NCBI GenBank assembly: GCA_958417755.1 | Contig: CATZDY010000010.1 | Coordinates: 1-46,068 of the forward strand | Source of the DNA: an uncultured Peptococcaceae bacterium | Lineage (GTDB): Bacteria > Bacillota > Desulfotomaculia > Desulfotomaculales > Desulfocucumaceae | Direction of reading: 5' to 3' | Length of the DNA stretch: 46,068 nt | Shown here: positions 1-7,333 of the stretch, one piece after another | Layout: every line of letters begins with the position of its first letter | Position numbering within the stretch: position 1 is the stretch's first letter | Position numbers and translations under genes: made by a program | Notes under the pieces: generated by a model | What the model was told of the DNA's origin: nothing | Databases searched by the model: none | Seen by the model: the letters and a program-made list of their open reading frames with translations, nothing else

Positions 1-142
1 TCTAAAAACCCATTCTCTGACAAAAAGACAGCATTTGAATCACAGACGATCTTTCCAAGAAGCCGTGAATCCTGTATAATGGCTATGGTCCTAAAATAAA
101 AATTTACCTCTAAAATGAAAGAAAATACAGGAGATTATTACT

Positions 143-1345
143 TTGACTGGGTTTACTGATTCCCCCCGCTATCAACACTATATTTTTCTGGTTATCCTTT
201 TTTTTACAGAAACAGCCCGGGGGGCTTTATTTCTTACCTTTCTCCCCCTTTATTTAACCAAAGAACTGGGATTTAACATCGCCTTGGCAGGACTTGCAGT
301 ATCAGCACATTATTTATCGGAAACAATTGGTAAACCCTTGGCTGGTTCACAATATGATGCCAAGGGAAAACCCATTCTGATTTTGGGTCTTTTATTAGGA
401 GCCTGCGCTCTTATTTGTCTTTATGTATTTTCTTATCCTGTTATCATCATTTTTGCTTGTGCAGCATTGGGCATTGGGGTCTCTCCCCTTTGGCCAGGTA
501 TTATCACAGAAGTAGCCCCAGTTCATGCAGATAATCGCACCACCAAAGTGGGGATGGTATTTTCCACTTGGCTGGCAGGAACTGGATTTGGCATGGTGGG
601 TATTAATTTTTTATTGTTTTTAGGTTATCAAACATGTTTTCTTCTGATTATTGCTACCTTTATCATTGCCTTTATGGGCGCAATCATTATGCTTCCGCTC
701 TCCCGAGCTGCACAGCATTCCACATCTTCCCAGGAGGGAATGGTGCAAGGTGTATGGAAAACCCTCTGTAAATTGGCTGAAACACCTGCTGTAACCAGAC
801 TTTTATTGCCAGGTATGTTTTTACAGACCCTATCAGCTGGGCTCTTATTACCAATATTACCGCTTTTTGCTGAAAGCGCTTTACAGCTAAACCATGATCA
901 ATACGGGCTTTTACTGTTAGCAGGAGGTGGAGCAACTGTTTTGTTTCTCATCCCCATGGGAAAGCTGGCCGACAAAGTGGGGCTCAAGCTGCTATTGACC
1001 ACTGGTTTTCTATGTACCGCCGTGGCCCTGGGGTTACTGGCAATCATGGGAAATCAGCATAATGCTTTTTATTTGGCCATGTTGGTGGGACTATCCTATG
1101 CAGCGGTACTTCCGGCTTGGAATTCTTTACAAGCCAAATGTATTCCTGTGGAACGCCAAGCAACAAGTTGGGGGATTTTCGCCACAGCGGAAGGCTTGGG
1201 AGTGGCTTTAGGTCCGGCTTTGGGCGGCTTGGTAGCCCGGGGTCTGGGAACCAATTCCACAATATTCATTGCCACCCTGTTGTTAATCAGCATGTTTTTC
1301 TTTTATCTGTTCTATCCTGTGGAAAAACAAATTAAAAATATATAA
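143..1345 (+). CDS. MFS transporter, 12-TM
   Basis: Major facilitator superfamily permease of 400 residues, the usual size, with about twelve hydrophobic segments. The loop after TM2 (LAGSQYDAKGK) and the equivalent loop in the second half (GKLADKVGLK) are the duplicated MFS motif A, which supports a two-fold 6+6 fold in the cytoplasmic membrane. The start is a TTG with AGGAGA about 8 nt upstream; there is no better ATG. A TATAAT hexamer lies at 75-80 but no clean -35 is visible. It is followed by a hairpin terminator, so it is probably monocistronic. Substrate cannot be told from sequence; drug or metabolite efflux is the common role of such proteins. No gene can be assigned in bases 1-142. 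Confidence 0.85.
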   Translation: MTGFTDSPRYQHYIFLVILFFTETARGALFLTFLPLYLTKELGFNIALAGLAVSAHYLSETIGKPLAGSQYDAKGKPILILGLLLGACALICLYVFSYPVIIIFACAALGIGVSPLWPGIITEVAPVHADNRTTKVGMVFSTWLAGTGFGMVGINFLLFLGYQTCFLLIIATFIIAFMGAIIMLPLSRAAQHSTSSQEGMVQGVWKTLCKLAETPAVTRLLLPGMFLQTLSAGLLLPILPLFAESALQLNHDQYGLLLLAGGGATVLFLIPMGKLADKVGLKLLLTTGFLCTAVALGLLAIMGNQHNAFYLAMLVGLSYAAVLPAWNSLQAKCIPVERQATSWGIFATAEGLGVALGPALGGLVARGLGTNSTIFIATLLLISMFFFYLFYPVEKQIKNI

Positions 1346-1430
1346 GACAAACCCCCTTGCCTTTCTTTTCTAAAGTTAAATCATTATGTTTTGACTTTAG
1401 AAAAAGCTGGATACCTATAGATACAAGCGG

Positions 1431-1458
1431 AAAACGTTGTATATAATACAACGGTTTT
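1431..1458 (+). terminator. Rho-independent terminator after MFS gene
   Basis: Perfect 8-bp dyad CGTTGTAT / ATACAACG (1435-1442 and 1446-1453) around a 3-nt loop, flanked by AAAA and GGTTTTT, so it can end transcription of the MFS gene before the deacetylase gene. Confidence 0.6.
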
Positions 1459-1503
1459 TCTGCTTTAGCAAGAACTTGATTACAAACCCTGGGAGTGATA
1501 TTT

Positions 1504-2850
1504 GTGAACCTTTTATGGGGCGTTTTAGTAGGCCTTTTGATATTATTATGTCTTTACGCCTTGATCCCAGCCCTGCTGACAAGGTTTTTTCATTGGGGGG
1601 TGCTTTGGCGTCCTCAGGAAGACAACACAGTGGTTATTACCTTTGATGACGGACCGCATCCCCAATATACCCCCAGGGTATTAGATATCTTAGCAACCTA
1701 TCACATCAAAGCTTGTTTTTTTGTAATAGGAAAACAGGCCAATCAACATCCAGATATCATTGCCCGGATTTTGGCGGAAGGACATACCCTTGGCAATCAT
1801 AGTTATAGCCACCAATTTCCTTGGCTCATGGGGCCATGGCGTACTGTACGTGAATTTACACAAACAGCTGCGATTTTACAAAACTTTCACCTCAAACCAC
1901 CTTTTTATTTGAGACCTCCATGGGGCTTATGCAATCTTTTTACTTTCCTTGCTTTATGCCGTACTCCGGGTTCCTGGCAAGAAAAAAAAATGGTTTTATG
2001 GTCTTTTATGAGCTGGGATTGGGGAAAAAACTGCACAGCACAAACCATTCAGCATGATGTATTGCATAAACTCAAAAAAAGTGCGATTTTAATATTCCAT
2101 GACAATGATTCCACCATGGGAGCTGCTCCGGGAGCGCCAGAAAATATGTTACAGGCCTTACCCGGTATCATAGAAACCATACAAAAAAAAGGCTTTCTCA
2201 TAAAGCCCCTTGACGACCTAAAACCAAAACCCTTTTGGGCCAAAAACCTATTGCGAACCCTTTGGTCCATCTGGGACATGTTCATTTTACGGCTATGTAA
2301 AATAGAACCTGTCATTGTACAAGGGAAGGAAAGCTTGTTCCGCATATCCACCAAGATATATCGTGGACAAACCATCATGCTGTCTCCCCAACAAATGCTC
2401 AAAAAAGGAGAACGAGTGATTGATTTACATCTAAACAATGAACAAATCGCCAACATACTGCATGGGGAAACAAAACCCACGGCCATTGCTGTACGAATGG
2501 TCAAAGAGTTACACCAATCCATTTCCCTTTTGGTGCAATTTATTGAAGAACACCCCCAATATGCAAAGTTAGATTATATCACAGGAACCACCATGTTACA
2601 CCGCGCTACAGAAAAAACAGGATTTATATCAGTGAAAATTAAGCCCCCCTGGCTGCGACAGCTCATCCAATGGTATGAATCCATTATTTTGTGGCTATAT
2701 CACCCTGCAGGCAGCCAACGATTTAGTGGTCAAAAAAACCGTTTAGAGCCACGATTTATTGTTATGCACAAAGAAACTCTTTTTCAAAATAACATGATGC
2801 ATCAAAAAAAATCATTGCAAAAGTATGAACAACAACAAACCCAGTCCTGA
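1504..2850 (+). CDS. Membrane-anchored polysaccharide deacetylase with YkoP-like C-terminal domain
   Basis: Carbohydrate esterase 4 (NodB) family. A hydrophobic N-terminal segment (residues ~3-30) should anchor it outside the membrane. The NodB domain follows at ~40-245: motif 1 TFDDGPHP, the metal-ligand motif HSYSH, the RPPWG motif, and a late IFHDNDS motif in place of the usual L-H-D. The last ~190 residues match the domain of Bacillus YkoP as I know it (WSIWDMFILRL, RGQTIML, VIDLHLNNEQ, GTTMLHRATEKTGF). YkoP is of unknown function and is often next to a deacetylase gene; here the two are one protein. Likely substrate is peptidoglycan or another N-acetylated wall glycan. GTG at 1504 is preferred over GTG at 1495 because GGGAG lies 9 nt upstream of 1504. 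448 residues. Confidence 0.85.
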   Translation: MNLLWGVLVGLLILLCLYALIPALLTRFFHWGVLWRPQEDNTVVITFDDGPHPQYTPRVLDILATYHIKACFFVIGKQANQHPDIIARILAEGHTLGNHSYSHQFPWLMGPWRTVREFTQTAAILQNFHLKPPFYLRPPWGLCNLFTFLALCRTPGSWQEKKMVLWSFMSWDWGKNCTAQTIQHDVLHKLKKSAILIFHDNDSTMGAAPGAPENMLQALPGIIETIQKKGFLIKPLDDLKPKPFWAKNLLRTLWSIWDMFILRLCKIEPVIVQGKESLFRISTKIYRGQTIMLSPQQMLKKGERVIDLHLNNEQIANILHGETKPTAIAVRMVKELHQSISLLVQFIEEHPQYAKLDYITGTTMLHRATEKTGFISVKIKPPWLRQLIQWYESIILWLYHPAGSQRFSGQKNRLEPRFIVMHKETLFQNNMMHQKKSLQKYEQQQTQS

Positions 2851-3451
2851 TACAGTAAAAAATAAAAACAACAACAAAAATACTGGATCTACCCGCAAAC
2901 GGCCTAATTTAATTTTAGGCAAAGTATCTTCTTTTTTATGTTCCTCTGGCATATATTCTCATCCTTTTTGGTTTATTGTTTACCATTTTTTATTCTTATA
3001 CTCCTTCTTGTATCCAAAGGGAATATTCATTTGGAAAGAAGGATTTTCATTTAAGAAAGAGAATGTTGTTTCTTAGAAAGCTGTAGTTAGAGTAAGATGA
3101 ATTTTTATCATCATAATGCATGGAGACTTTTGGTGCAAGTATGGATTCTTAGGAATGATAAGTTTTATTGTTAATTGAGCATAATTTCAAAATATAACAA
3201 AAATTTATTGAATAGCTAGTGCCTGTGTGATTGGATTTTACAAAGCCATACATAAAGCAAAGGCATCCTGTCATACATATACGAAAGTCTCTAATCTAAC
3301 ATATTTTTCAACTACAGATATATGATATGATGGATTTAATCCCCAAAAAAGAACAGAATTTGATATGGCCAGTCACAGAAAAAATGGTTGCTGGCTCTTT
3401 TCTGTTTGTCATTGTAGTCTTGGGAGCAATGGTGCAGAAGGAGGTTTCACG
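2851..3451. other. Gene-free stretch of 600 bp
   Basis: AT-rich. An 83-codon ORF (2825-3076) overlaps the end of the deacetylase gene but lacks a Shine-Dalgarno sequence and has low-complexity Asn/Lys at its start, so I do not call it. A short dyad GCCTAA/TTAGGC near 2903-2921 followed by a T-rich run could end the deacetylase transcript. The 29 codons in frame upstream of the synthetase start at 3452 are not supported by any ribosome binding site. Confidence 0.4.
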
Positions 3452-4969
3452 ATGAATTTACCCCTCAAGCTAACTGAAATCAGCTGTAAAAACCCGTCTC
3501 AAACAGCCTTGGTCTACCGTGGACAAAGTCTTTCTTATATTCAATTGAATACCTTCATCAATCAATTCGCCAGCAGTCTGATGGATTTAGGCATCCTTCC
3601 GGGGGATAGAATTTTGCTTGCCCTGGGTAATTGTCCGGAATTCATTATTTCTTATTATGCCATCATGCGAGTCCGGGCTATTTCTGTTCCTGTGAATCAT
3701 CAATATACTCTCAGTGAATTTAGGCGCATTATGCATGATGCATCTCCTGTATTGGTCATTACCACGGAAAGTAAGATTCCCATTTTTGATAAACTATTGC
3801 AAGAAATGCCTAACCCCAAGGGACTTATTATCATTCGAGACTTTGAAGAAAATGAAAATACCTATTCTTTTAACAGCTTGGTCAAACATGATTCATGGAA
3901 TTTTAAACCCAAAGGAGACTACCAAAGGGATGAAATCATTGTTTTCATGTATACTTCGGGCAATAACAGCACCCAAAAAGGGGTTATGCTTACCCACCAT
4001 AATTTATATACCAATGCTTCTACCTTTGCGCAAATGCATGGATTAGGTCCCCAAGATAAATTGCTTTTAGTAGCTCCAGTATTTCATATTGCTACCCAAA
4101 CCTGTATTATCAATGCTGCATTCATATCCGGGGCAACCTTAGTGGTACAAGATGGTTGGATTAGCCCGGATCAATTTTTGCAAACAGTGCAAGATCAAAA
4201 CATCACCTTTTATTTTGGTCCTCCTACCATGTATTCTCTATTGGTGCAACATCAAAACATTGAGCAATATGACCTGAGCAGCTGGAGAATTGCCTGCACA
4301 GGTACCACTGCTTTACCAGCTGAAACCTTTCACCAATTTGAAAAAAAATTCGGGCTTCAAATTACAGAAAGTTATGGTCTTACAGAAACCTCCCCCCTGG
4401 TGGCGTCAAATCTACCCCAGGGCCTAAAAAAACCGGGTTCTGTGGGACTGCCGATCCCTGGGGTAGAGGTAAAAATTGTTGACTACGATGATTCGGAAGT
4501 AACCCCAGGGAATATTGGAGAAATCATTGTCAGGGGCCCTAATGTGATGAAAGGGTATTATAACAGAGAAGAAGAAACAAAATTGACATTGCGAAATTCT
4601 TGGCTCCACACAGGGGATTTTGCTTATTGCGATAGGGATGGCTATCTTTATATTATGGATAAGAAAAAAGATGTCATTATTCGGGGTGGATTTCATATTT
4701 ATCCCAAAGAGGTGGAAGAAGTCCTTTATACCCATCCCTATGTATTTGAAGTGGCTGTATTAGGTGTTCCGGATCCCAATATGGGGGAGGAAGTATTGGC
4801 TTTTGTGCTGTTACGCAATGAAACAAAAATAGCTCCAGAGGAATTACAAGCCTTTTGCCGGGACAAAATCGCCATGTATAAAATACCCAAATATATTCGG
4901 GTGGTAGACAATATTCCCAAAACAACCTCTGGCAAATTGCTCAAAGGAGCACTAAGGGAAATGATTTAA
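3452..4969 (+). CDS. AMP-dependent acyl-CoA synthetase/ligase
   Basis: ANL-superfamily ligase that activates a carboxylic acid to acyl-AMP and then acyl-CoA, cytoplasmic. Visible core motifs: the P-loop YTSGNNSTQKGV (a variant of YTSGTTGxPKG, with NNS in place of TTG), ITESYGLTE, the hinge-side HTGDFAYCDRDGYLYIMDKKKD, then GGFHIYPKEVEE and the C-terminal catalytic-lysine motif TTSGKLLKGALR. 505 residues is normal for medium/long-chain synthetases. The ATG at 3452 has AAGGAGG 7 nt upstream, so the longer frame from 3365 is rejected. The YlbF-family gene follows after 47 bp and may be cotranscribed. Substrate is not determinable. The C-terminal lysine is of the type controlled by AcuA/Sir2, both encoded near 42-45 kb. 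Confidence 0.88.
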   Translation: MNLPLKLTEISCKNPSQTALVYRGQSLSYIQLNTFINQFASSLMDLGILPGDRILLALGNCPEFIISYYAIMRVRAISVPVNHQYTLSEFRRIMHDASPVLVITTESKIPIFDKLLQEMPNPKGLIIIRDFEENENTYSFNSLVKHDSWNFKPKGDYQRDEIIVFMYTSGNNSTQKGVMLTHHNLYTNASTFAQMHGLGPQDKLLLVAPVFHIATQTCIINAAFISGATLVVQDGWISPDQFLQTVQDQNITFYFGPPTMYSLLVQHQNIEQYDLSSWRIACTGTTALPAETFHQFEKKFGLQITESYGLTETSPLVASNLPQGLKKPGSVGLPIPGVEVKIVDYDDSEVTPGNIGEIIVRGPNVMKGYYNREEETKLTLRNSWLHTGDFAYCDRDGYLYIMDKKKDVIIRGGFHIYPKEVEEVLYTHPYVFEVAVLGVPDPNMGEEVLAFVLLRNETKIAPEELQAFCRDKIAMYKIPKYIRVVDNIPKTTSGKLLKGALREMI

Positions 4970-5016
4970 TTGATAACTTGCTATTACCAATCAAACGTCA
5001 GGAGCTGATAAAACAC

Positions 5017-5379
5017 ATGGACACACTAGAAAATCCTTTCCAAATGTGCATTGCCTTGGGACAAGCCCTGGCACAAACGGAAGAATACAAAAGGTTTAAA
5101 GAAGCAGAATACCAATTGCTTCATAATGCAGAAGCCCGCACGTTATTAGAAAATCTGCAAATGATGCAAATAGAAGAACAAAAAAAGAAGTTATTAGGAC
5201 AAGAACTGACAGCAGAAGAAAAAAAGAACCTCGAAGCATTGGAAAAAGCATCTCTGGAAAATCCGTTGATTAAAAACTCTCATTATACCAATATGCAATT
5301 CCAAAATCTGATGAAAGCCATAACAGCTAAGATAAAGGAAGGCATCTCCAGTGTGGATAAGGCCCCAGATGAACAATAA
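5017..5379 (+). CDS. YlbF/YmcA family protein
   Basis: Small helical protein of 120 residues resembling the Firmicute YlbF/YmcA (Com_YlbF) family, in which Bacillus members form a complex that adjusts RNase Y activity and affects competence, sporulation and biofilms. The sequence shows the family pattern of a long amphipathic helix with NPFQMCIALGQALAQTEEYKRFKEAE near the start, and a second helical half ending MQFQNLMKAITAKI. ATG at 5017 is chosen (AGGAG 12 nt upstream); an in-frame TTG at 4978 would add 13 residues and cannot be excluded. It lies behind the acyl-CoA synthetase gene and ends at a hairpin. Confidence 0.72.
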   Translation: MDTLENPFQMCIALGQALAQTEEYKRFKEAEYQLLHNAEARTLLENLQMMQIEEQKKKLLGQELTAEEKKNLEALEKASLENPLIKNSHYTNMQFQNLMKAITAKIKEGISSVDKAPDEQ

Positions 5380-5390
5380 GCTGCTTTTAG

Positions 5391-5421
5391 TGGACAAGGA
5401 TAAACTATTTTTCCTTGTCCA
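5391..5421 (+). terminator. Hairpin after ylbF-like gene
   Basis: Perfect 10-bp inverted repeat TGGACAAGGA / TCCTTGTCCA (5391-5400, 5412-5421) starting 11 nt after the stop codon, followed by a modest T-rich tract (TTTGATTT). Confidence 0.6.
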
Positions 5422-5474
5422 TTTGATTTCCTTCTCAATGGTTGGGTTATCAAACAGTCTATGTAAAAAAACAT

Positions 5475-5601
5475 AAAAACAGCCCTATATTTATCAAAAA
5501 CTATTTAAGAAATTGGCTACAATAGGCAGCTCCCAGTGAGCATATGGCTACCTAAAAGCTATTTTCTTTTAACAACTAGTTTTTAAAATAAGGCTGTTTT
5601 T
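5475..5601. other. 127-bp imperfect long hairpin between convergent genes
   Basis: The ends AAAAACAGCC (5475-5484) and GGCTGTTTTT (5592-5601) are perfectly complementary. Inner segments AAAAACTA and TAGTTTTT, and TTTAAGAAA against TTTTCTTTTAA, pair as well; a small GCTC/GAGC hairpin sits near the centre. It lies between ylbF (+) and hdrB (-), and each outer arm ends in T5 in the direction of one flanking gene, so it could act as a bidirectional terminator. The length and multi-segment pairing go beyond an ordinary terminator; a small structured RNA or a miniature inverted-repeat element are alternatives. No clear target-site duplication is visible. Confidence 0.5.
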
Positions 5602-5629
5602 CATTCTTTACATGATATAGATTATTCTC

Positions 5630-6514
5630 TTATGCTTTTCCCCCAGCCACAGCACCCAGCGCTTCCTGGGGAGAATTGATGCAATACTTCAAGGCCTGGT
5701 CTGCTGCTGGCAAGTCAAAAGCAATGGCCATCAATTGTGTAATGAATAAAATAGGCATCTTATATGTTGTTTTATATTCTTTATTGATCATGGTTTGAAA
5801 ACAATCCAAATTCATTTGACACATGGGACATGGCGTTACCATCAATTGGGCTTGATTCTCCAAAGCAGAATCCAAAATGGCTTTGCTGTATTCCAAAACA
5901 ATTTCTGTTTGGGCAATGGAATTAGAACTCCCACAACAGCTGGCTTTCAAAGGAAAGGGTACAGCTGTGGCCCCTAAGGCTTCCACCAATTGATCCAACA
6001 AAACCGGACGTTCTGGATTATCGTACTCCCAAGGCAGAGCCCGTACTGTTTGGCAACCCACATAGCCTGCTACCTTTAATCCCTTAAGAGGGCGTTTTAC
6101 CTTTCCCTGAATGGTATCCAACCCTACATCATTGACCAAGGCATCCACAATCTGGCGTACCTTCAGCGTCCCATTATAGTGAAGTCCCCCAGCAGCAAGG
6201 GCCTTATTTGCCTTTTCTGCAAAATGGGCATCCTCTTGAAAACGCTTATTAGTTAAACCCATATTCATGTAACAAGAACTACAGCCCACTAAAATATCCA
6301 AGCCGTTTTTCTCTGCAAGCGCCAAATTTCTGGCTGTCATGACTTGCTGGGGAAACTCCCCCACCACACCAGAAGCCACACTGGCCCCACAACAATTCCA
6401 ATCAGGAATTTCCTCCAGTTGTACATCCAGTACTTTCATCACAGCATTCATAGATTTTAAGTAGCTGAGGGCAGTGGCTTCCATGGAGCAACCGGGATAT
6501 ACACTAAAGCGCAT
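5630..6514 (-). CDS. hdrB: Heterodisulfide reductase-type subunit B (HdrB-like)
   Basis: 294-residue soluble protein with the two CCG domains of HdrB: PGCSMEAT with NCCGAS and VGCSSCYMN in the first half, and YVGCQTV, SCCGSSNS and TPCPMCQMN in the second. In the HdrABC family these cysteines bind non-cubane [4Fe-4S] clusters at the electron-accepting site. The gene starts 3 nt after hdrC stops, inside a GGGGGG ribosome binding site, so hdrC and hdrB are translationally close. It is last in aprBA-qmoAB-hdrCB. In Gram-positive sulfate reducers a soluble HdrCB pair takes the place of membrane QmoC; the same role is inferred here, passing electrons to QmoAB and APS reductase or in reverse. The true electron partner is unknown. 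Confidence 0.88.
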   Translation of the reverse strand: MRFSVYPGCSMEATALSYLKSMNAVMKVLDVQLEEIPDWNCCGASVASGVVGEFPQQVMTARNLALAEKNGLDILVGCSSCYMNMGLTNKRFQEDAHFAEKANKALAAGGLHYNGTLKVRQIVDALVNDVGLDTIQGKVKRPLKGLKVAGYVGCQTVRALPWEYDNPERPVLLDQLVEALGATAVPFPLKASCCGSSNSIAQTEIVLEYSKAILDSALENQAQLMVTPCPMCQMNLDCFQTMINKEYKTTYKMPILFITQLMAIAFDLPAADQALKYCINSPQEALGAVAGGKA

Positions 6515-6517
6515 GAT

Positions 6518-7117
6518 TTACTTGCCCCCCTTTTCATCTTCTAAGGCCTGGGCCCGCTCTACAATTTGACGTAAGGCACTGATACCTTTAATCTTCTTGG
6601 GTGGCATCAAGGGCATTCGACTATGTTTTAACATGGCTATGCCCACGTCTTTCATGCCAAAGGCTTTTTTAATTTCACTAAAGCCTTTTTTCAAAAAGTA
6701 CCGTGTCATGACGCCCCCTTCAAATACCCGTCCCCGGGATAGGGCTTCCTTCCACATGGACTGATAAAAAACAGCCTGAGGATAATCCATATATCCCTCA
6801 CGAATAGCCAGAGCTTTTAAATCATGCATTACATCCACCAAAGGGATTCCCCTGGGACAACGCACTTTACACATACAGCAAGTGGTACACATCCACATGG
6901 TATTGGCCTGCATAACCTCTTCCTTTTTACCAGCCCTGATAAGGTTAAACAATTTGCGCGGAGAGTAATCCATTTTCTCCCTGGTAGCACATGAAATGGC
7001 ACACATACCACATTGCATACATATTCTTGTATAATGTCCATTCTCCAGGGCATAGATTTCCTTTGCAAAGGTATTGTCATATTTGATTGGCGTAGAGGAA
7101 ACAGTTGTATCTGTCAT
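6518..7117 (-). CDS. hdrC: Heterodisulfide reductase-type subunit C (HdrC-like)
   Basis: 199-residue ferredoxin-like subunit with two [4Fe-4S] motifs, CMQCGMCAISC and CTTCCMCKVRCP, spaced as in HdrC. It should carry electrons between HdrB and the flavin subunits. The start at 7117 (MTDTT) is chosen because AAGGAG lies 8 nt upstream; the frame is open a further 90 nt without another good ribosome binding site. No membrane segments are seen, unlike QmoC, in which an HdrC-like part is fused to a haem-b membrane domain. A 216-nt spacer separates it from qmoB. Confidence 0.87.
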   Translation of the reverse strand: MTDTTVSSTPIKYDNTFAKEIYALENGHYTRICMQCGMCAISCATREKMDYSPRKLFNLIRAGKKEEVMQANTMWMCTTCCMCKVRCPRGIPLVDVMHDLKALAIREGYMDYPQAVFYQSMWKEALSRGRVFEGGVMTRYFLKKGFSEIKKAFGMKDVGIAMLKHSRMPLMPPKKIKGISALRQIVERAQALEDEKGGK

Positions 7118-7333
7118 TTCCATATCTCCTTTGACCCCACTGCCATCAACAATGAGTTCGTTTTCTCTCTTCATTACAGAAGGGCGAGGACGACATGTTT
7201 CTTTCATGCCGTCCTATTACTCCTATTTGCTGATGGAGTGTTCTATATCCCCAATGTATCAAAAGCCAGCTGTGCTTTTGCACTTTTATTCTGTATTGGC
7301 AAATTTGTCATATTTTTTTGGCTTTATTCCTTC

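Noticed and set aside
1..142. Short open frames on both strands at the left edge, possibly the end or start of another gene
   Set aside because: Too short to judge, no usual start codon with a ribosome binding site on the minus strand, and no recognisable protein.
2825..3076. 83-codon ORF overlapping the deacetylase stop
   Set aside because: No Shine-Dalgarno sequence, low-complexity Asn/Lys start, overlaps the previous gene and matches no family; more likely chance in AT-rich DNA.
3340..3450. Possible T-box or other leader riboswitch before the acyl-CoA synthetase
   Set aside because: Only a short GCCAG/CTGGC dyad is present; no T-box sequence or specifier loop is visible.
5352..5360. Isolated perfect DnaA box (TGTGGATAA) in the ylbF-like gene
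   Set aside because: Single copy inside a coding region; expected by chance in 46 kb.
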